DNA of 6,151 nt from Syntrophomonadaceae bacterium (lineage in GTDB: Bacteria; Bacillota; Dethiobacteria; DTU022), in the NCBI GenBank assembly GCA_007127255.1, contig SKZS01000069.1:1-6151 (forward strand), written 5' to 3'. Below, one piece after another: positions 1 to 6,151 of this stretch (the first letter of the stretch is position 1; each line of letters begins with the position of its first letter). The notes under the pieces are model-generated. The model was given only the letters and a program-made list of their open reading frames with translations. It made no database searches and had not been told where the DNA came from. A program made the position numbers and the translations under genes.

Positions 1-1665
1 ACGGCCCACGCCGCCCGCTCGGGAATTAACCCGGCGCTAACCACCGCTTTTTCAAGCGGTACCGTAATGGGCATGATGGTTGCAGGTCTCGGCCTTCTGG
101 GCCTCGGCCTCCTTTACCTGTTTATTGGCGATCCATCTGTTATTAACGGGTATGCTTTAGGAGCAAGCTCGATTGCCCTTTTTGCCCGTGTTGGCGGAGG
201 AATATACACCAAGGCAGCCGATGTAGGTGCAGACCTGGTCGGTAAAGTCGAAGCGGGCATTCCGGAAGATGATCCCCGTAACGCCGGGGTTATTGCCGAT
301 AACGTCGGCGATAATGTCGGAGATGTAGCGGGTATGGGAGCCGACCTCTTTGAATCTTATGTCGGTTCAATGATTGCCGCTATGACACTGGGTGTTGTTT
401 TATACGGTATCGGTGGAACACTGCTGCCCTTGCTGGTAGCCTCGATCGGTATCCTTGCTTCCGTTTTTGCCTTTTTCTTTGTAAAGGCAAAAGACGGTGT
501 TCGACTCGGCGCAGTTTTAGAGCGGGGGATATGGATCAGCGCTGTAGTGGTCCTGGTCGGCTCGTTTTTACTGGTCCGATCTTTTATAGCGCAGGGAGTT
601 TTCGATAATTACGGTCCCTTTTTTGCCGTTATAGCCGGACTGCTGGCCGGGGTTATTATCGGACGGGTCACCGAATATTACACATCCGATCATTTTAAAC
701 CTGTGCAGGATATTGCCAGGGCTTCGCTGACCGGCCCGGCAACCAATATTATCAGTGGTCTGGCGGTGGGAATGAAAAGCACCGTATTTCCTATTATTGC
801 AATCATCGCTGCAATCCTGGTTTCTTATTATGTAGCAGGTATTTACGGTATTGCCATTTCAGCCGTCGGTATGCTTTCAACAGTTGGAATGACTGTGGCC
901 GTTGATGCTTACGGCCCGGTTGCCGACAATGCCGGCGGAATTGCCGAAATGGCTGAACTCGAACCGGAAGTGCGCGAGATTACCGACCAGCTCGACTCCC
1001 TGGGCAACACGACTGCGGCAATCGGCAAAGGATTTGCCATCGGTTCTGCAGCACTGACTGCCCTGGCTCTCTTCACTGCTTATGCCCAGGTGGCTGGTCT
1101 CAGCGTAATTGATATAACAAGCCCGCAGGTTATCGCCGGACTCTTGATTGGCGGAATGCTTACATACTTCTTCACCTCACGGACGATGGAGGCTGTCGGA
1201 AATGCTGCTTTCTCACTAATCGAGGAGATTCGCCGCCAGTTCAAAGAGATTCCCGGGTTAATGGAAGGAAAAGCTAAACCCGAGTATGCGCGTTGTGTAG
1301 ATATCAGCACCAAGGCTGCCCTGAAGGAGATGGTTATTCCGGGTCTCATGGCAGTCGTCGTGCCCCTGGCTGTGGGCTTAATCCCGTTCCTTGGCAAGGA
1401 AGCCCTGGGCGGATTATTAGCCGGCGCGCTTGTAACAGGCGTGCTCCAGGCGATTAATATGGCCAACGCCGGTGGGGCCTGGGACAATGCCAAGAAATAC
1501 ATCGAAGCTGGTCATCACGGTGGTAAAGGTAGTGATCCCCATAAAGCGGCAGTTGTGGGCGATACGGTTGGCGACCCCTTTAAAGATACAGCCGGGCCTT
1601 CGCTGAATATCCTCATTAAGCTAATGAGTATAGTGGCCCTGGTCTTTGCGCCGCTTTTCTTCTAA
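1..1665 (+). CDS. hppA: Membrane-bound ion-translocating pyrophosphatase, 5'-truncated
   Basis: Integral membrane enzyme that hydrolyses pyrophosphate and pumps H+ and/or Na+ out of the cytoplasm. The frame is open from base 1 and the residues before the first ATG (67) already match the family (TAHAARSGINPAL), so the gene begins upstream; 554 residues are present and roughly 100-130 N-terminal ones are missing. Numbering from base 1, the substrate and Mg-binding motifs are all present: DVGADLVGKVE (74-84), DDPRN, DNVGDNVGDVAG, DAYGPVADNAGG (from 302), LGNTTAAIGKGF (from 334), and near the C-terminus DNAKKY, GDTVGDPFKDTAGPS. The many hydrophobic stretches between them fit the multi-helix family fold. 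Alanine and glycine in GNTTAAIGKG (codons at 1015 and 1024) are the signature of the K+-dependent class; K+-independent enzymes have lysine and threonine there. A glutamate in ADLFESYVG (residue 118) is the helix-6 position linked to ion choice. Transcription ends at the terminator just downstream. Family certain, pumped ion not. Confidence 0.97.
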   Translation, partial: TAHAARSGINPALTTAFSSGTVMGMMVAGLGLLGLGLLYLFIGDPSVINGYALGASSIALFARVGGGIYTKAADVGADLVGKVEAGIPEDDPRNAGVIADNVGDNVGDVAGMGADLFESYVGSMIAAMTLGVVLYGIGGTLLPLLVASIGILASVFAFFFVKAKDGVRLGAVLERGIWISAVVVLVGSFLLVRSFIAQGVFDNYGPFFAVIAGLLAGVIIGRVTEYYTSDHFKPVQDIARASLTGPATNIISGLAVGMKSTVFPIIAIIAAILVSYYVAGIYGIAISAVGMLSTVGMTVAVDAYGPVADNAGGIAEMAELEPEVREITDQLDSLGNTTAAIGKGFAIGSAALTALALFTAYAQVAGLSVIDITSPQVIAGLLIGGMLTYFFTSRTMEAVGNAAFSLIEEIRRQFKEIPGLMEGKAKPEYARCVDISTKAALKEMVIPGLMAVVVPLAVGLIPFLGKEALGGLLAGALVTGVLQAINMANAGGAWDNAKKYIEAGHHGGKGSDPHKAAVVGDTVGDPFKDTAGPSLNILIKLMSIVALVFAPLFF

Positions 1666-1669
1666 AGAT

Positions 1670-1699
1670 AAAAGCCCGGCCTGATGCCGGGCTTTTTTT
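1670..1699 (+). terminator. Rho-independent terminator after hppA
   Basis: A perfect inverted repeat (AAAGCCCGGC at 1671-1680, GCCGGGCTTT at 1686-1695, extendable by one A-T pair) closes a 5-base loop CTGAT and runs into seven T residues (1693-1699). It starts 4 bases after the hppA stop codon. It should end hppA transcription and separate it from the pur genes. The upstream arm is preceded by AAAGATAA, so on the opposite strand the hairpin is followed by only a short T run. Confidence 0.93.
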
Positions 1700-1732
1700 A
1701 AAGGAGTAAAAGACTTTTAATTAGCCGCCTGA

Positions 1733-1761
1733 TTGCAAACCGGTAAAAAAGTTTATATAAA
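1733..1761 (+). promoter_or_regulatory. Candidate sigma-A-type promoter for purMNHD (weak)
   Basis: TTGCAA (1733-1738, 4 of 6 to TTGACA) lies 17 bases before TATAAA (1756-1761, 5 of 6 to TATAAT) in the AT-rich gap after the hppA terminator, where a promoter for the pur genes is expected. Against it, a start about 7 bases beyond the -10 box would fall at about 1768, just past the GGGG ribosome site of purM (1764-1767), leaving that site off the message. A second possible -10, TTTAAT at 1716-1721, would keep the ribosome site but has no good -35. I see no PurBox-like (CCGAAC) repeats or riboswitch-like fold in this gap. Confidence 0.22.
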
Positions 1762-1779
1762 AAGGGGCTGAAATCAATG
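1762..1779 (+). promoter_or_regulatory. Ribosome binding site that decides the purM start
   Basis: AAGGGG (1762-1767) sits 9 bases before ATG 1777. A second in-frame ATG at 1789 has no purine-rich site at a usable distance, so 1777 is the better start even though the family-conserved sequence (YRKAGVDIEAG) begins only after the second methionine. Confidence 0.65.
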
Positions 1780-2820
1780 GATGATCAAATGGACTACCGT
1801 AAAGCGGGCGTTGATATCGAGGCCGGCGAGGCTGCGGTGGAACGCATCAAGGGTTTGGCCAAATCGACTTTCAGGCCCGGGGTCCTGCACGGCCTGGGCG
1901 GTTTCGGCGGATTATTTGCCCCCGATTTAAAGGGTTTTAGTGAACCGGTTCTTGTGTCGGGCTGCGACGGGGTCGGAACCAAATTGAAGGTGGCTTTTTC
2001 TGCTCAGAGGCATGATACGGTCGGTATTGACTGTGTGGCGATGTGCGCAAACGATATCCTTGTCCAGGGAGCGGAACCGCTCTTTTTTTTAGATTACCTT
2101 GCCGTGGGCAAGCTTCAACCGGAACAGGTTGAAGAAATTGTGACTGGCGTTGCCGAAGGCTGTCGAGAGGCCGGCTGCGCTCTTTTGGGTGGTGAAACGG
2201 CAGAGATGCCCGGTTTTTACGCGGCGGGTGAATACGACCTGGCCGGTTTTGCCGTTGGTTTGGTCAACCGTCCCGACATAATTAACGGAGCGTCAATCAG
2301 GGCGGGCGATATTGTTATCGGCCTGGCGTCAAACGGCCTGCACAGCAACGGCTTCTCCCTGGCCCGCAAGGTTCTGCTGGAAGGGTCCGACCTTATACTG
2401 ACAGATTATCAGCCCGGGCTGGGGGTGACCCTGGCCGAGGAAATGCTCAGGCCGACCCTAATCTACGTTAAGCCTGTTTTGGAAGCCTTAAAGAAGTTTA
2501 CTGTCAGGGGTATGGCCAATATTACCGGGGGCGGTCTTCCGGGAAATCTGCCGCGGGTTTTGCCGAAAGGGCTGCAGGTTGAAATTGATCCCGATACCTG
2601 GCTGGAACCGCCGATATTCGATTTGATCAGTGAACTGGGCCTGGTTCACCGGGAAGAAATGTTTAAGACCTTTAATATGGGCATCGGTTATTGTCTCTTT
2701 GTTCCCGGGGAAGAAGCGGATCGGTTGCTTGCCCACTTCTCGGAACACCGGCTAACTGCCTATAAAATTGGCCGCGTTGAAAAAGGTTCCGCCCGGGTTG
2801 TGATAAAGGATTTATCATAA
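1777..2820 (+). CDS. purM: Phosphoribosylformylglycinamidine cyclo-ligase (AIR synthetase)
   Basis: Cytosolic enzyme of the fifth step of purine synthesis: it closes the imidazole ring of formylglycinamidine ribonucleotide with ATP to give aminoimidazole ribonucleotide (AIR). The 347 residues match the usual full length. Family motifs in order are YRKAGVDIEAG (7-17), SGCDGVGTKLK (61-71, the ATP/Mg glycine-rich motif, with Cys63 where Thr is common), GIDCVAMCANDI (83-94), QGAEPLFFLDY (97-107), LLGGETAEMPGFY (136-148), LASNGLHSNGFSLAR (183-197), ITGGGLPGNLPRVLP (249-263) and FNMGIGY (299-305). Two positions look unusual: Asn248 before ITGGG, where I expect His, and Gly257, where I expect Glu or Asp. 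It is the first gene of the purMNHD run and follows the hppA terminator. The reading frame contains a T8 tract after a small hairpin (2069-2090). Identification is secure. Confidence 0.97.
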   Translation: MDDQMDYRKAGVDIEAGEAAVERIKGLAKSTFRPGVLHGLGGFGGLFAPDLKGFSEPVLVSGCDGVGTKLKVAFSAQRHDTVGIDCVAMCANDILVQGAEPLFFLDYLAVGKLQPEQVEEIVTGVAEGCREAGCALLGGETAEMPGFYAAGEYDLAGFAVGLVNRPDIINGASIRAGDIVIGLASNGLHSNGFSLARKVLLEGSDLILTDYQPGLGVTLAEEMLRPTLIYVKPVLEALKKFTVRGMANITGGGLPGNLPRVLPKGLQVEIDPDTWLEPPIFDLISELGLVHREEMFKTFNMGIGYCLFVPGEEADRLLAHFSEHRLTAYKIGRVEKGSARVVIKDLS

Positions 2821-2871
2821 TCAGAATAGAATTATTACATGAGATATTTTTAAGCCGGGGGGATTAAAAAG

Positions 2872-3477
2872 ATGAAGCGAATTGCAGTTCTCGCTTCCGG
2901 TCGGGGAAGCAACCTGGAGGCGATCCTGGAAGCGGCAGAAAGAGGCGGCATTAGCGGAGAGATTGTGCTGGCAATAAGCGATCGCGTAGATGCCCCGGCT
3001 CTTGAAAAAGCTGAAAAAGGCGGGGTCGAAGCTGTATTTGTTGATCCAAAAAAATATTCCGGTCGTGAAGCATACGATCAGGCCCTTGTCGATCAATTAA
3101 ATAGGGCGCGGGTTGATCTTGTTGTTTTGGCCGGATTTATGCGGCTGCTTTCACCGCTGTTTGTACGATCATTTCCAATGCAGATATTAAATATTCACCC
3201 CTCCCTGCTGCCTGCCTTTCCGGGAACAGATGGAGTAGAGCAGGCCCTTGCGCACGGGGTCAAAATGACCGGATGTACCGTGCACTTTGTTGATGAAGAT
3301 CTTGACAGCGGCCCGATAGTTTTACAGGAAGCAGTTCCGGTTATTCAGCGGGAGACTGTCAAAACCCTGCACCAGCGAATCCATGCAGTCGAACACCGTC
3401 TATATCCGACGGCGATCGATCTTTACTGCCGGGAGAAGCTTAAAGTAGAAGGAAGAAGGTGTTTTATCCTTGAGTAA
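2872..3477 (+). CDS. purN: Phosphoribosylglycinamide formyltransferase (GAR transformylase)
   Basis: Transfers the formyl group of 10-formyltetrahydrofolate to GAR, the third step of purine synthesis, in the cytosol. It has 201 residues, close to the usual 190-215. It opens with the phosphate-binding loop RIAVLASGRGSNLEAI (3-18), followed by VLAGFMRLLSP (85-95). The catalytic region ILNIHPSLLPAFPG (105-118) holds Asn107 and His109, and VDEDLDSGPIVLQ (140-152) holds Asp145; these match the Asn106, His108, Asp144 triad of the E. coli enzyme. After PG the usual LH or TH is TD, so Asp120 replaces a frequently seen His. ATG 2872 is preceded by a six-G run and A (2857-2863) 8 bases away, a serviceable though unusual ribosome site. 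It lies 51 bases after purM with no terminator between, and its last codons overlap the start of purH, which suggests coupled translation. Vertebrates carry this activity fused to PurD and PurM; here it is a separate protein. Confidence 0.96.
   Translation: MKRIAVLASGRGSNLEAILEAAERGGISGEIVLAISDRVDAPALEKAEKGGVEAVFVDPKKYSGREAYDQALVDQLNRARVDLVVLAGFMRLLSPLFVRSFPMQILNIHPSLLPAFPGTDGVEQALAHGVKMTGCTVHFVDEDLDSGPIVLQEAVPVIQRETVKTLHQRIHAVEHRLYPTAIDLYCREKLKVEGRRCFILE
3456..3472 (+). promoter_or_regulatory. Ribosome binding site and TTG start of purH inside purN
   Basis: AAGGTG (3456-3461) lies 8 bases before TTG 3470, all within the last codons of purN. The start is chosen because translation from it gives SKRRRALLSVSDKRGIVELA, where the conserved PurH N-terminus (RALLSVSDK) begins within a few residues. 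There is no ATG nearby in frame, and later TTG codons (3491, 3494) would cut into the conserved strand. Confidence 0.8.
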
Positions 3478-5017
3478 ACGCCGTCGTGCCTTGTTGAGCG
3501 TGTCAGATAAAAGGGGAATTGTTGAGCTGGCGGAAGAATTGATTGCCATCGGGTTTGAAATTATATCAACCGGAGGCACTGCAGGGGTTTTACGGGAAGC
3601 AGGGCTGAAGGTGACTGAAGCGGAAGAAGTAACCGGATTTCCGGAAATTTTAGGAGGCAGGGTAAAAACGCTTCATCCGTCAATTCATGGCGCGATCCTG
3701 GCCCGCCTTGATCAAAACGACCAGGTTGCCGAACTAAATAAACACGACATTATCCCAATCGAGCTGGTTGTAGTCAACCTTTATCCTTTTGAAAAGACTA
3801 TTGCCCGCGAGGAGGTTAGCATTGAAGAGGCAGTAGAAAATATCGACATCGGCGGACCCGCGATGCTGCGGGCTGCTGCCAAAAATCATCACCGTGTTGC
3901 GGTGATCGTAAACCCTGATCATTACGGTGAAGTGATAACGGAGCTAAAAGAGCGGGGCACGGTTGGCAGTAAGATGCGTTTAAACCTGGCGGCGGAAGCC
4001 TTTGCCCATACTGCCGGTTATGATGCCGTCATTGCCTCCTATTTCAGGGAACTACCCGGGGCAAAAATCGGCCCCTATCCCGATCGCCTCAGTCTCACAT
4101 TTGACAAGATCCAGGTCTTACGCTACGGGGAAAACCCACAGCAGGAAGCTGCTTTCTATGCTTCTACCGGGTCAAGGGAAGGTTTGGCCACGATAAGGCA
4201 GCTGCAGGGCAAGGAACTTTCATTTAATAATTTAAACGATTTGAATGCGGCCTGGGAACTGGTTGGCGAATTTGAGGAATCGGCCGCAGTAGCGGTCAAG
4301 CACGCCAATCCCTGCGGGGTCGGTTTTGCCCCAACCCAGTTTGAAGCGTATAAACTTGCTCACGATGCCGATCCCATATCTATTTTTGGTGGGGTTGTCG
4401 CCTTGAACCGTCCGGTCGGCGCAGCTACCGCCCGTGAGATGGTAAAGATCTTTTTAGAAGTAATTGCCGCTCCCCAATTTACCGGGGAAGCCCTAAAAAT
4501 ACTTGGCGAGAAAAAAGATATTCGCCTTTTAGAAATAGAGCAGGCATCAAGCGATCAAAGGAATTATGATTTAAAAAAAATAACAGGCGGATTGCTAATT
4601 CAGTCTGTGGACAGCGAACCGGTAGATGTAACCGCAGGAAAGGTGGTTACTGCGAGGGAGCCGACAGGGGAAGAATGGAAAGCATTAAATTTTGCCCAAA
4701 AAGTTGTTAAGCATGTCCGATCCAACGCGATTGTTTTAGCGACAAATGGGCAGACTGTTGGTATCGGCGCAGGCCAGATGAACCGTATCGGCGCCGCGAG
4801 GATTGCTATTAGCCAGGCCGGAGACAGGGCCAGGGGGGCAGTGCTCGGTTCTGACGCATTTTTCCCTTTTCCCGACATAGTTGATGAAGCCGCCGGGGCA
4901 GGAGTTAAGGCAATTGTTCAACCGGGCGGTTCTTTAAAAGACGATGAGTCAATCAGGCTTTGTGACCGGCTGGGATTAGCCATGGTCTTTACCGGAAGGC
5001 GTTACTTCAAACATTAA
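3470..5017 (+). CDS. purH: Bifunctional AICAR transformylase / IMP cyclohydrolase
   Basis: Catalyses the last two steps to IMP: formyl transfer from 10-formyltetrahydrofolate to AICAR, then ring closure. The 515 residues are the full usual length with both domains intact. The N-terminal cyclohydrolase domain (about 1-200, MGS-like fold) shows LLSVSDKRGI, IISTGGTAGVL (31-41), GGRVKTLHPSIHGAILAR (62-79), VVNLYPFEKT (101-110) and NIDIGGPAMLRAAAKN (124-139). The C-terminal transformylase domain shows LRYGENPQQEAAFY (217-230), ELSFNNLNDLNAAWE (249-263), VAVKHANPCGV (274-284) with the catalytic Lys277-His278 pair, SIFGGVVALNR (304-314), GIGAGQMNRIGAARI (431-445), SDAFFPFPD (461-469), QPGGSLKDDESI (484-495) and the terminal FTGRRYFKH. 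Translation starts at TTG and overlaps purN by 8 bases. An A8 run at 4573-4580 falls in a variable linker (DLKKI). It pairs logically with PurN, as both need the same formyl-folate. Confidence 0.97.
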   Translation: MSKRRRALLSVSDKRGIVELAEELIAIGFEIISTGGTAGVLREAGLKVTEAEEVTGFPEILGGRVKTLHPSIHGAILARLDQNDQVAELNKHDIIPIELVVVNLYPFEKTIAREEVSIEEAVENIDIGGPAMLRAAAKNHHRVAVIVNPDHYGEVITELKERGTVGSKMRLNLAAEAFAHTAGYDAVIASYFRELPGAKIGPYPDRLSLTFDKIQVLRYGENPQQEAAFYASTGSREGLATIRQLQGKELSFNNLNDLNAAWELVGEFEESAAVAVKHANPCGVGFAPTQFEAYKLAHDADPISIFGGVVALNRPVGAATAREMVKIFLEVIAAPQFTGEALKILGEKKDIRLLEIEQASSDQRNYDLKKITGGLLIQSVDSEPVDVTAGKVVTAREPTGEEWKALNFAQKVVKHVRSNAIVLATNGQTVGIGAGQMNRIGAARIAISQAGDRARGAVLGSDAFFPFPDIVDEAAGAGVKAIVQPGGSLKDDESIRLCDRLGLAMVFTGRRYFKH

Positions 5018-5029
5018 AGGGTGTTAACG

Positions 5030-5048
5030 AGGAGGTGGGTTAAAAATG
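5030..5048 (+). promoter_or_regulatory. Consensus Shine-Dalgarno of purD
   Basis: AGGAGGTG (5030-5037) is a full match to the 16S anti-Shine-Dalgarno sequence, 8 bases before ATG 5046. It is the strongest ribosome site in the window and fixes the purD start, which begins with the expected MRVLIVGGGGREH. Confidence 0.88.
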
Positions 5049-6151
5049 CGAGTTTTAATAGTGGGCGGTGGCGGACGGGAGCATACTTTAGCCTGGAAAC
5101 TGGCCCAGAGTCCTCTCCTGGAAAGGCTTTATTGCGCTCCGGGGAATGCAGGAATATCTGCTGTGGCGGAATGTGTTGATATAGCTGCTGAAGATATTGA
5201 TGCTTTAAAAAAATGGGCCCTGGAGAAGCGAATTGACCTGACAGTGGTAGGGCCTGAAGCACCGCTTGTTTTAGGAATTGCAGACATTTTCAGGCAGGCC
5301 GGATTAAAAGTATTCGGCCCCGACAGCAAAGGGGCAATGCTTGAAGGCAGCAAGGTTTGGTCCAAGCGCAAGATGAAACAGTGGGGCATTCCAACGGCCG
5401 GATTTACTATATTCGATGATTTTGATGATGCGCGCAGTCACCTGGCCCGGTTCTATGGCGGACAGGTCGTGATCAAGGCTGACGGCCTGGCTGCAGGGAA
5501 AGGGGTAACCGTGGCCTCGGGGCCGGAGGAAGCAGAGCAGGCCCTTTACGATATTATGATCGAGCGTGCTTTCGGAGAGGCAGGCAATAGAGTTGTTATC
5601 GAAAACTGCCTCAGTGGTGAAGAAGTTTCGGTGCTGGCAATAACCGATGGGAAAAAAATGGTCGTGCTGCCATCTTCACAGGACCATAAGGCGATCGGTG
5701 AAGGTGATAAAGGACCTAATACCGGGGGGATGGGCGCCTATTCACCGGCCCCGGTTTACACGGAAGAGCTGGCCCGTAAGACTGAAAATGAAGTATTCTG
5801 GCCGCTTTTAAACGGTTTCGCCGAGATGGGTGTCGATTTCAGGGGGGTTATATATGCAGGCCTGATGGTCTCAGCCGATCAATTCAATGTCCTGGAATTT
5901 AATGTGCGCTTCGGGGATCCTGAAACACAGGCAATCATCCCCCGCATGCAGTCGGACCTGCTGCCTTTGCTGGCGGCAGCCGCCGACGGAGATTTAAAAG
6001 ATATTGAGCCGCGCTGGAAGGATGATCATGCCGTGTGTGTAGTTATTGCCTCGGGCGGTTACCCTGGAAAATACGAGAAGGGCCAGGTCATAGAAGGGCT
6101 TGAATCGCTGGAAAAAAACGGAGATGATAAGATTGCCGTTTTCCATGCCGG
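5046..6151 (+). CDS. purD: Phosphoribosylamine-glycine ligase (GAR synthetase), 3'-truncated
   Basis: ATP-dependent ligase joining glycine to 5-phosphoribosylamine, the second step of purine synthesis; its product GAR is the substrate of PurN encoded two genes upstream. The frame is open from ATG 5046 to the window edge: 368 complete codons, with about 50-65 residues probably missing compared with the usual 420-430. Domains in order: N-terminal MRVLIVGGGGREHTLAWKLA (1-20), CAPGNAG (30-36) and VVGPEAPLVLGI (67-78); then the ATP-grasp region with GSKVWSKRKMKQWGIPTA (101-118), VIKADGLAAGKGV (142-154), SSQDHKAIGEGDKGPNTGGM (210-229), GAYSPAP (230-236), and the metal-binding end LEFNVRFGDPETQ (283-295). 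Downstream, VVIASGGYPG (332-341) begins the C-terminal domain. The adenine-side segment reads VIENCLSGEE (184-193) where VIEEFL is more typical; the first Glu is kept, so I expect normal function. It lies 28 bases after purH and is presumably cotranscribed. Confidence 0.96.
   Translation, partial: MRVLIVGGGGREHTLAWKLAQSPLLERLYCAPGNAGISAVAECVDIAAEDIDALKKWALEKRIDLTVVGPEAPLVLGIADIFRQAGLKVFGPDSKGAMLEGSKVWSKRKMKQWGIPTAGFTIFDDFDDARSHLARFYGGQVVIKADGLAAGKGVTVASGPEEAEQALYDIMIERAFGEAGNRVVIENCLSGEEVSVLAITDGKKMVVLPSSQDHKAIGEGDKGPNTGGMGAYSPAPVYTEELARKTENEVFWPLLNGFAEMGVDFRGVIYAGLMVSADQFNVLEFNVRFGDPETQAIIPRMQSDLLPLLAAAADGDLKDIEPRWKDDHAVCVVIASGGYPGKYEKGQVIEGLESLEKNGDDKIAVFHA

Noticed and set aside
43..60. 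Perfect 7-base-pair hairpin (ACCGCTT, loop TTTC, AAGCGGT) in hppA
   Set aside because: Not followed by a T run and wholly within conserved coding sequence; probably chance.
1080..1502. Open frame of 140 codons on the - strand inside hppA
   Set aside because: It lies entirely opposite the conserved catalytic part of hppA, resembles no family I know, and is explained by codon bias on the coding strand.
1707..1719. Short dyad TAAAAG-A-CTTTTA upstream of purM, considered as an operator
   Set aside because: Arms of 6 AT-rich bases are expected by chance here and match no purine repressor site I know.
2821..2871. purM-purN gap examined for a terminator or promoter
   Set aside because: No hairpin with T run and no convincing -35/-10 pair; it appears to be a transcribed spacer carrying the purN ribosome site.
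2821..3096. Open frame of 91 codons on the - strand across the purM-purN gap and the purN start
   Set aside because: Mostly antisense to the conserved PurN N-terminus, with no recognisable product.
4002..4196. 64-codon + strand open frame in another frame inside purH
   Set aside because: Contained within an intact purH domain; no ribosome site or recognisable product.
4573..4580. A8 run in purH (TTA AAA AAA ATA) as a possible frameshift or slippage site
   Set aside because: Lies in a variable Lys-rich linker with no stimulatory hairpin seen; purH reads through intact to its normal C-terminus.
4761..4794. Direct repeat GTATCGGCGC (4761-4770 and 4785-4794)
   Set aside because: Both copies encode conserved PurH residues (GIGAG and RIGAA); chance similarity in coding sequence.
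4600..5389. Overlapping - strand open frames opposite the end of purH and the start of purD
   Set aside because: They overlap one another and well-conserved + strand genes, and encode low-complexity Pro/Ser-rich sequence without recognisable domains.

Overview
The window is a tightly packed bacterial chromosomal segment with every gene on the + strand. It holds the 3' part of a membrane-bound pyrophosphatase gene (hppA, 1-1665), a strong intrinsic terminator, and then four de novo purine biosynthesis genes in the order purM-purN-purH-purD. The last gene runs off the right edge. There are no RNA genes, mobile elements, CRISPR arrays or long empty stretches; the longest gap is the 111 bases between hppA and purM.

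The organism is probably a Firmicute of the Clostridia type, perhaps an anaerobic or syntrophic lineage. The pointers are strong G-rich Shine-Dalgarno sites (a full AGGAGGTG before purD), a TTG start for purH, the clustered pur genes in M-N-H-D order, a potassium-dependent type of membrane pyrophosphatase, and roughly balanced base composition judged by eye. This is inference from style and gene order; no marker here fixes a genus.

Layout: hppA lacks its N-terminal part because the window starts inside it. It ends in a classic G+C-rich hairpin with seven T residues (1670-1699), so hppA and the pur genes are probably separate transcription units. purM starts at 1777; purN follows after 51 bases; purH overlaps the end of purN by 8 bases; purD follows 28 bases after purH. 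The spacing says purMNHD is one transcript.

Working together: PurD makes glycinamide ribonucleotide (GAR), PurN formylates it with 10-formyltetrahydrofolate, PurM closes the imidazole ring after the PurL step, and PurH carries out the last formyl transfer and ring closure to IMP. The other steps (PurF, PurL/Q/S, PurE/K, PurC, PurB) must be encoded elsewhere. HppA hydrolyses pyrophosphate, which biosynthesis including PurF releases, and uses the energy to pump ions.

This is mostly an ordinary housekeeping region and I see no new biological system. The points most worth checking are a terminator-like hairpin plus T8 tract inside the purM reading frame, unusual residues in otherwise conserved motifs of PurM and PurN, the unclear ion specificity of HppA, and the uncertain promoter of purMNHD.
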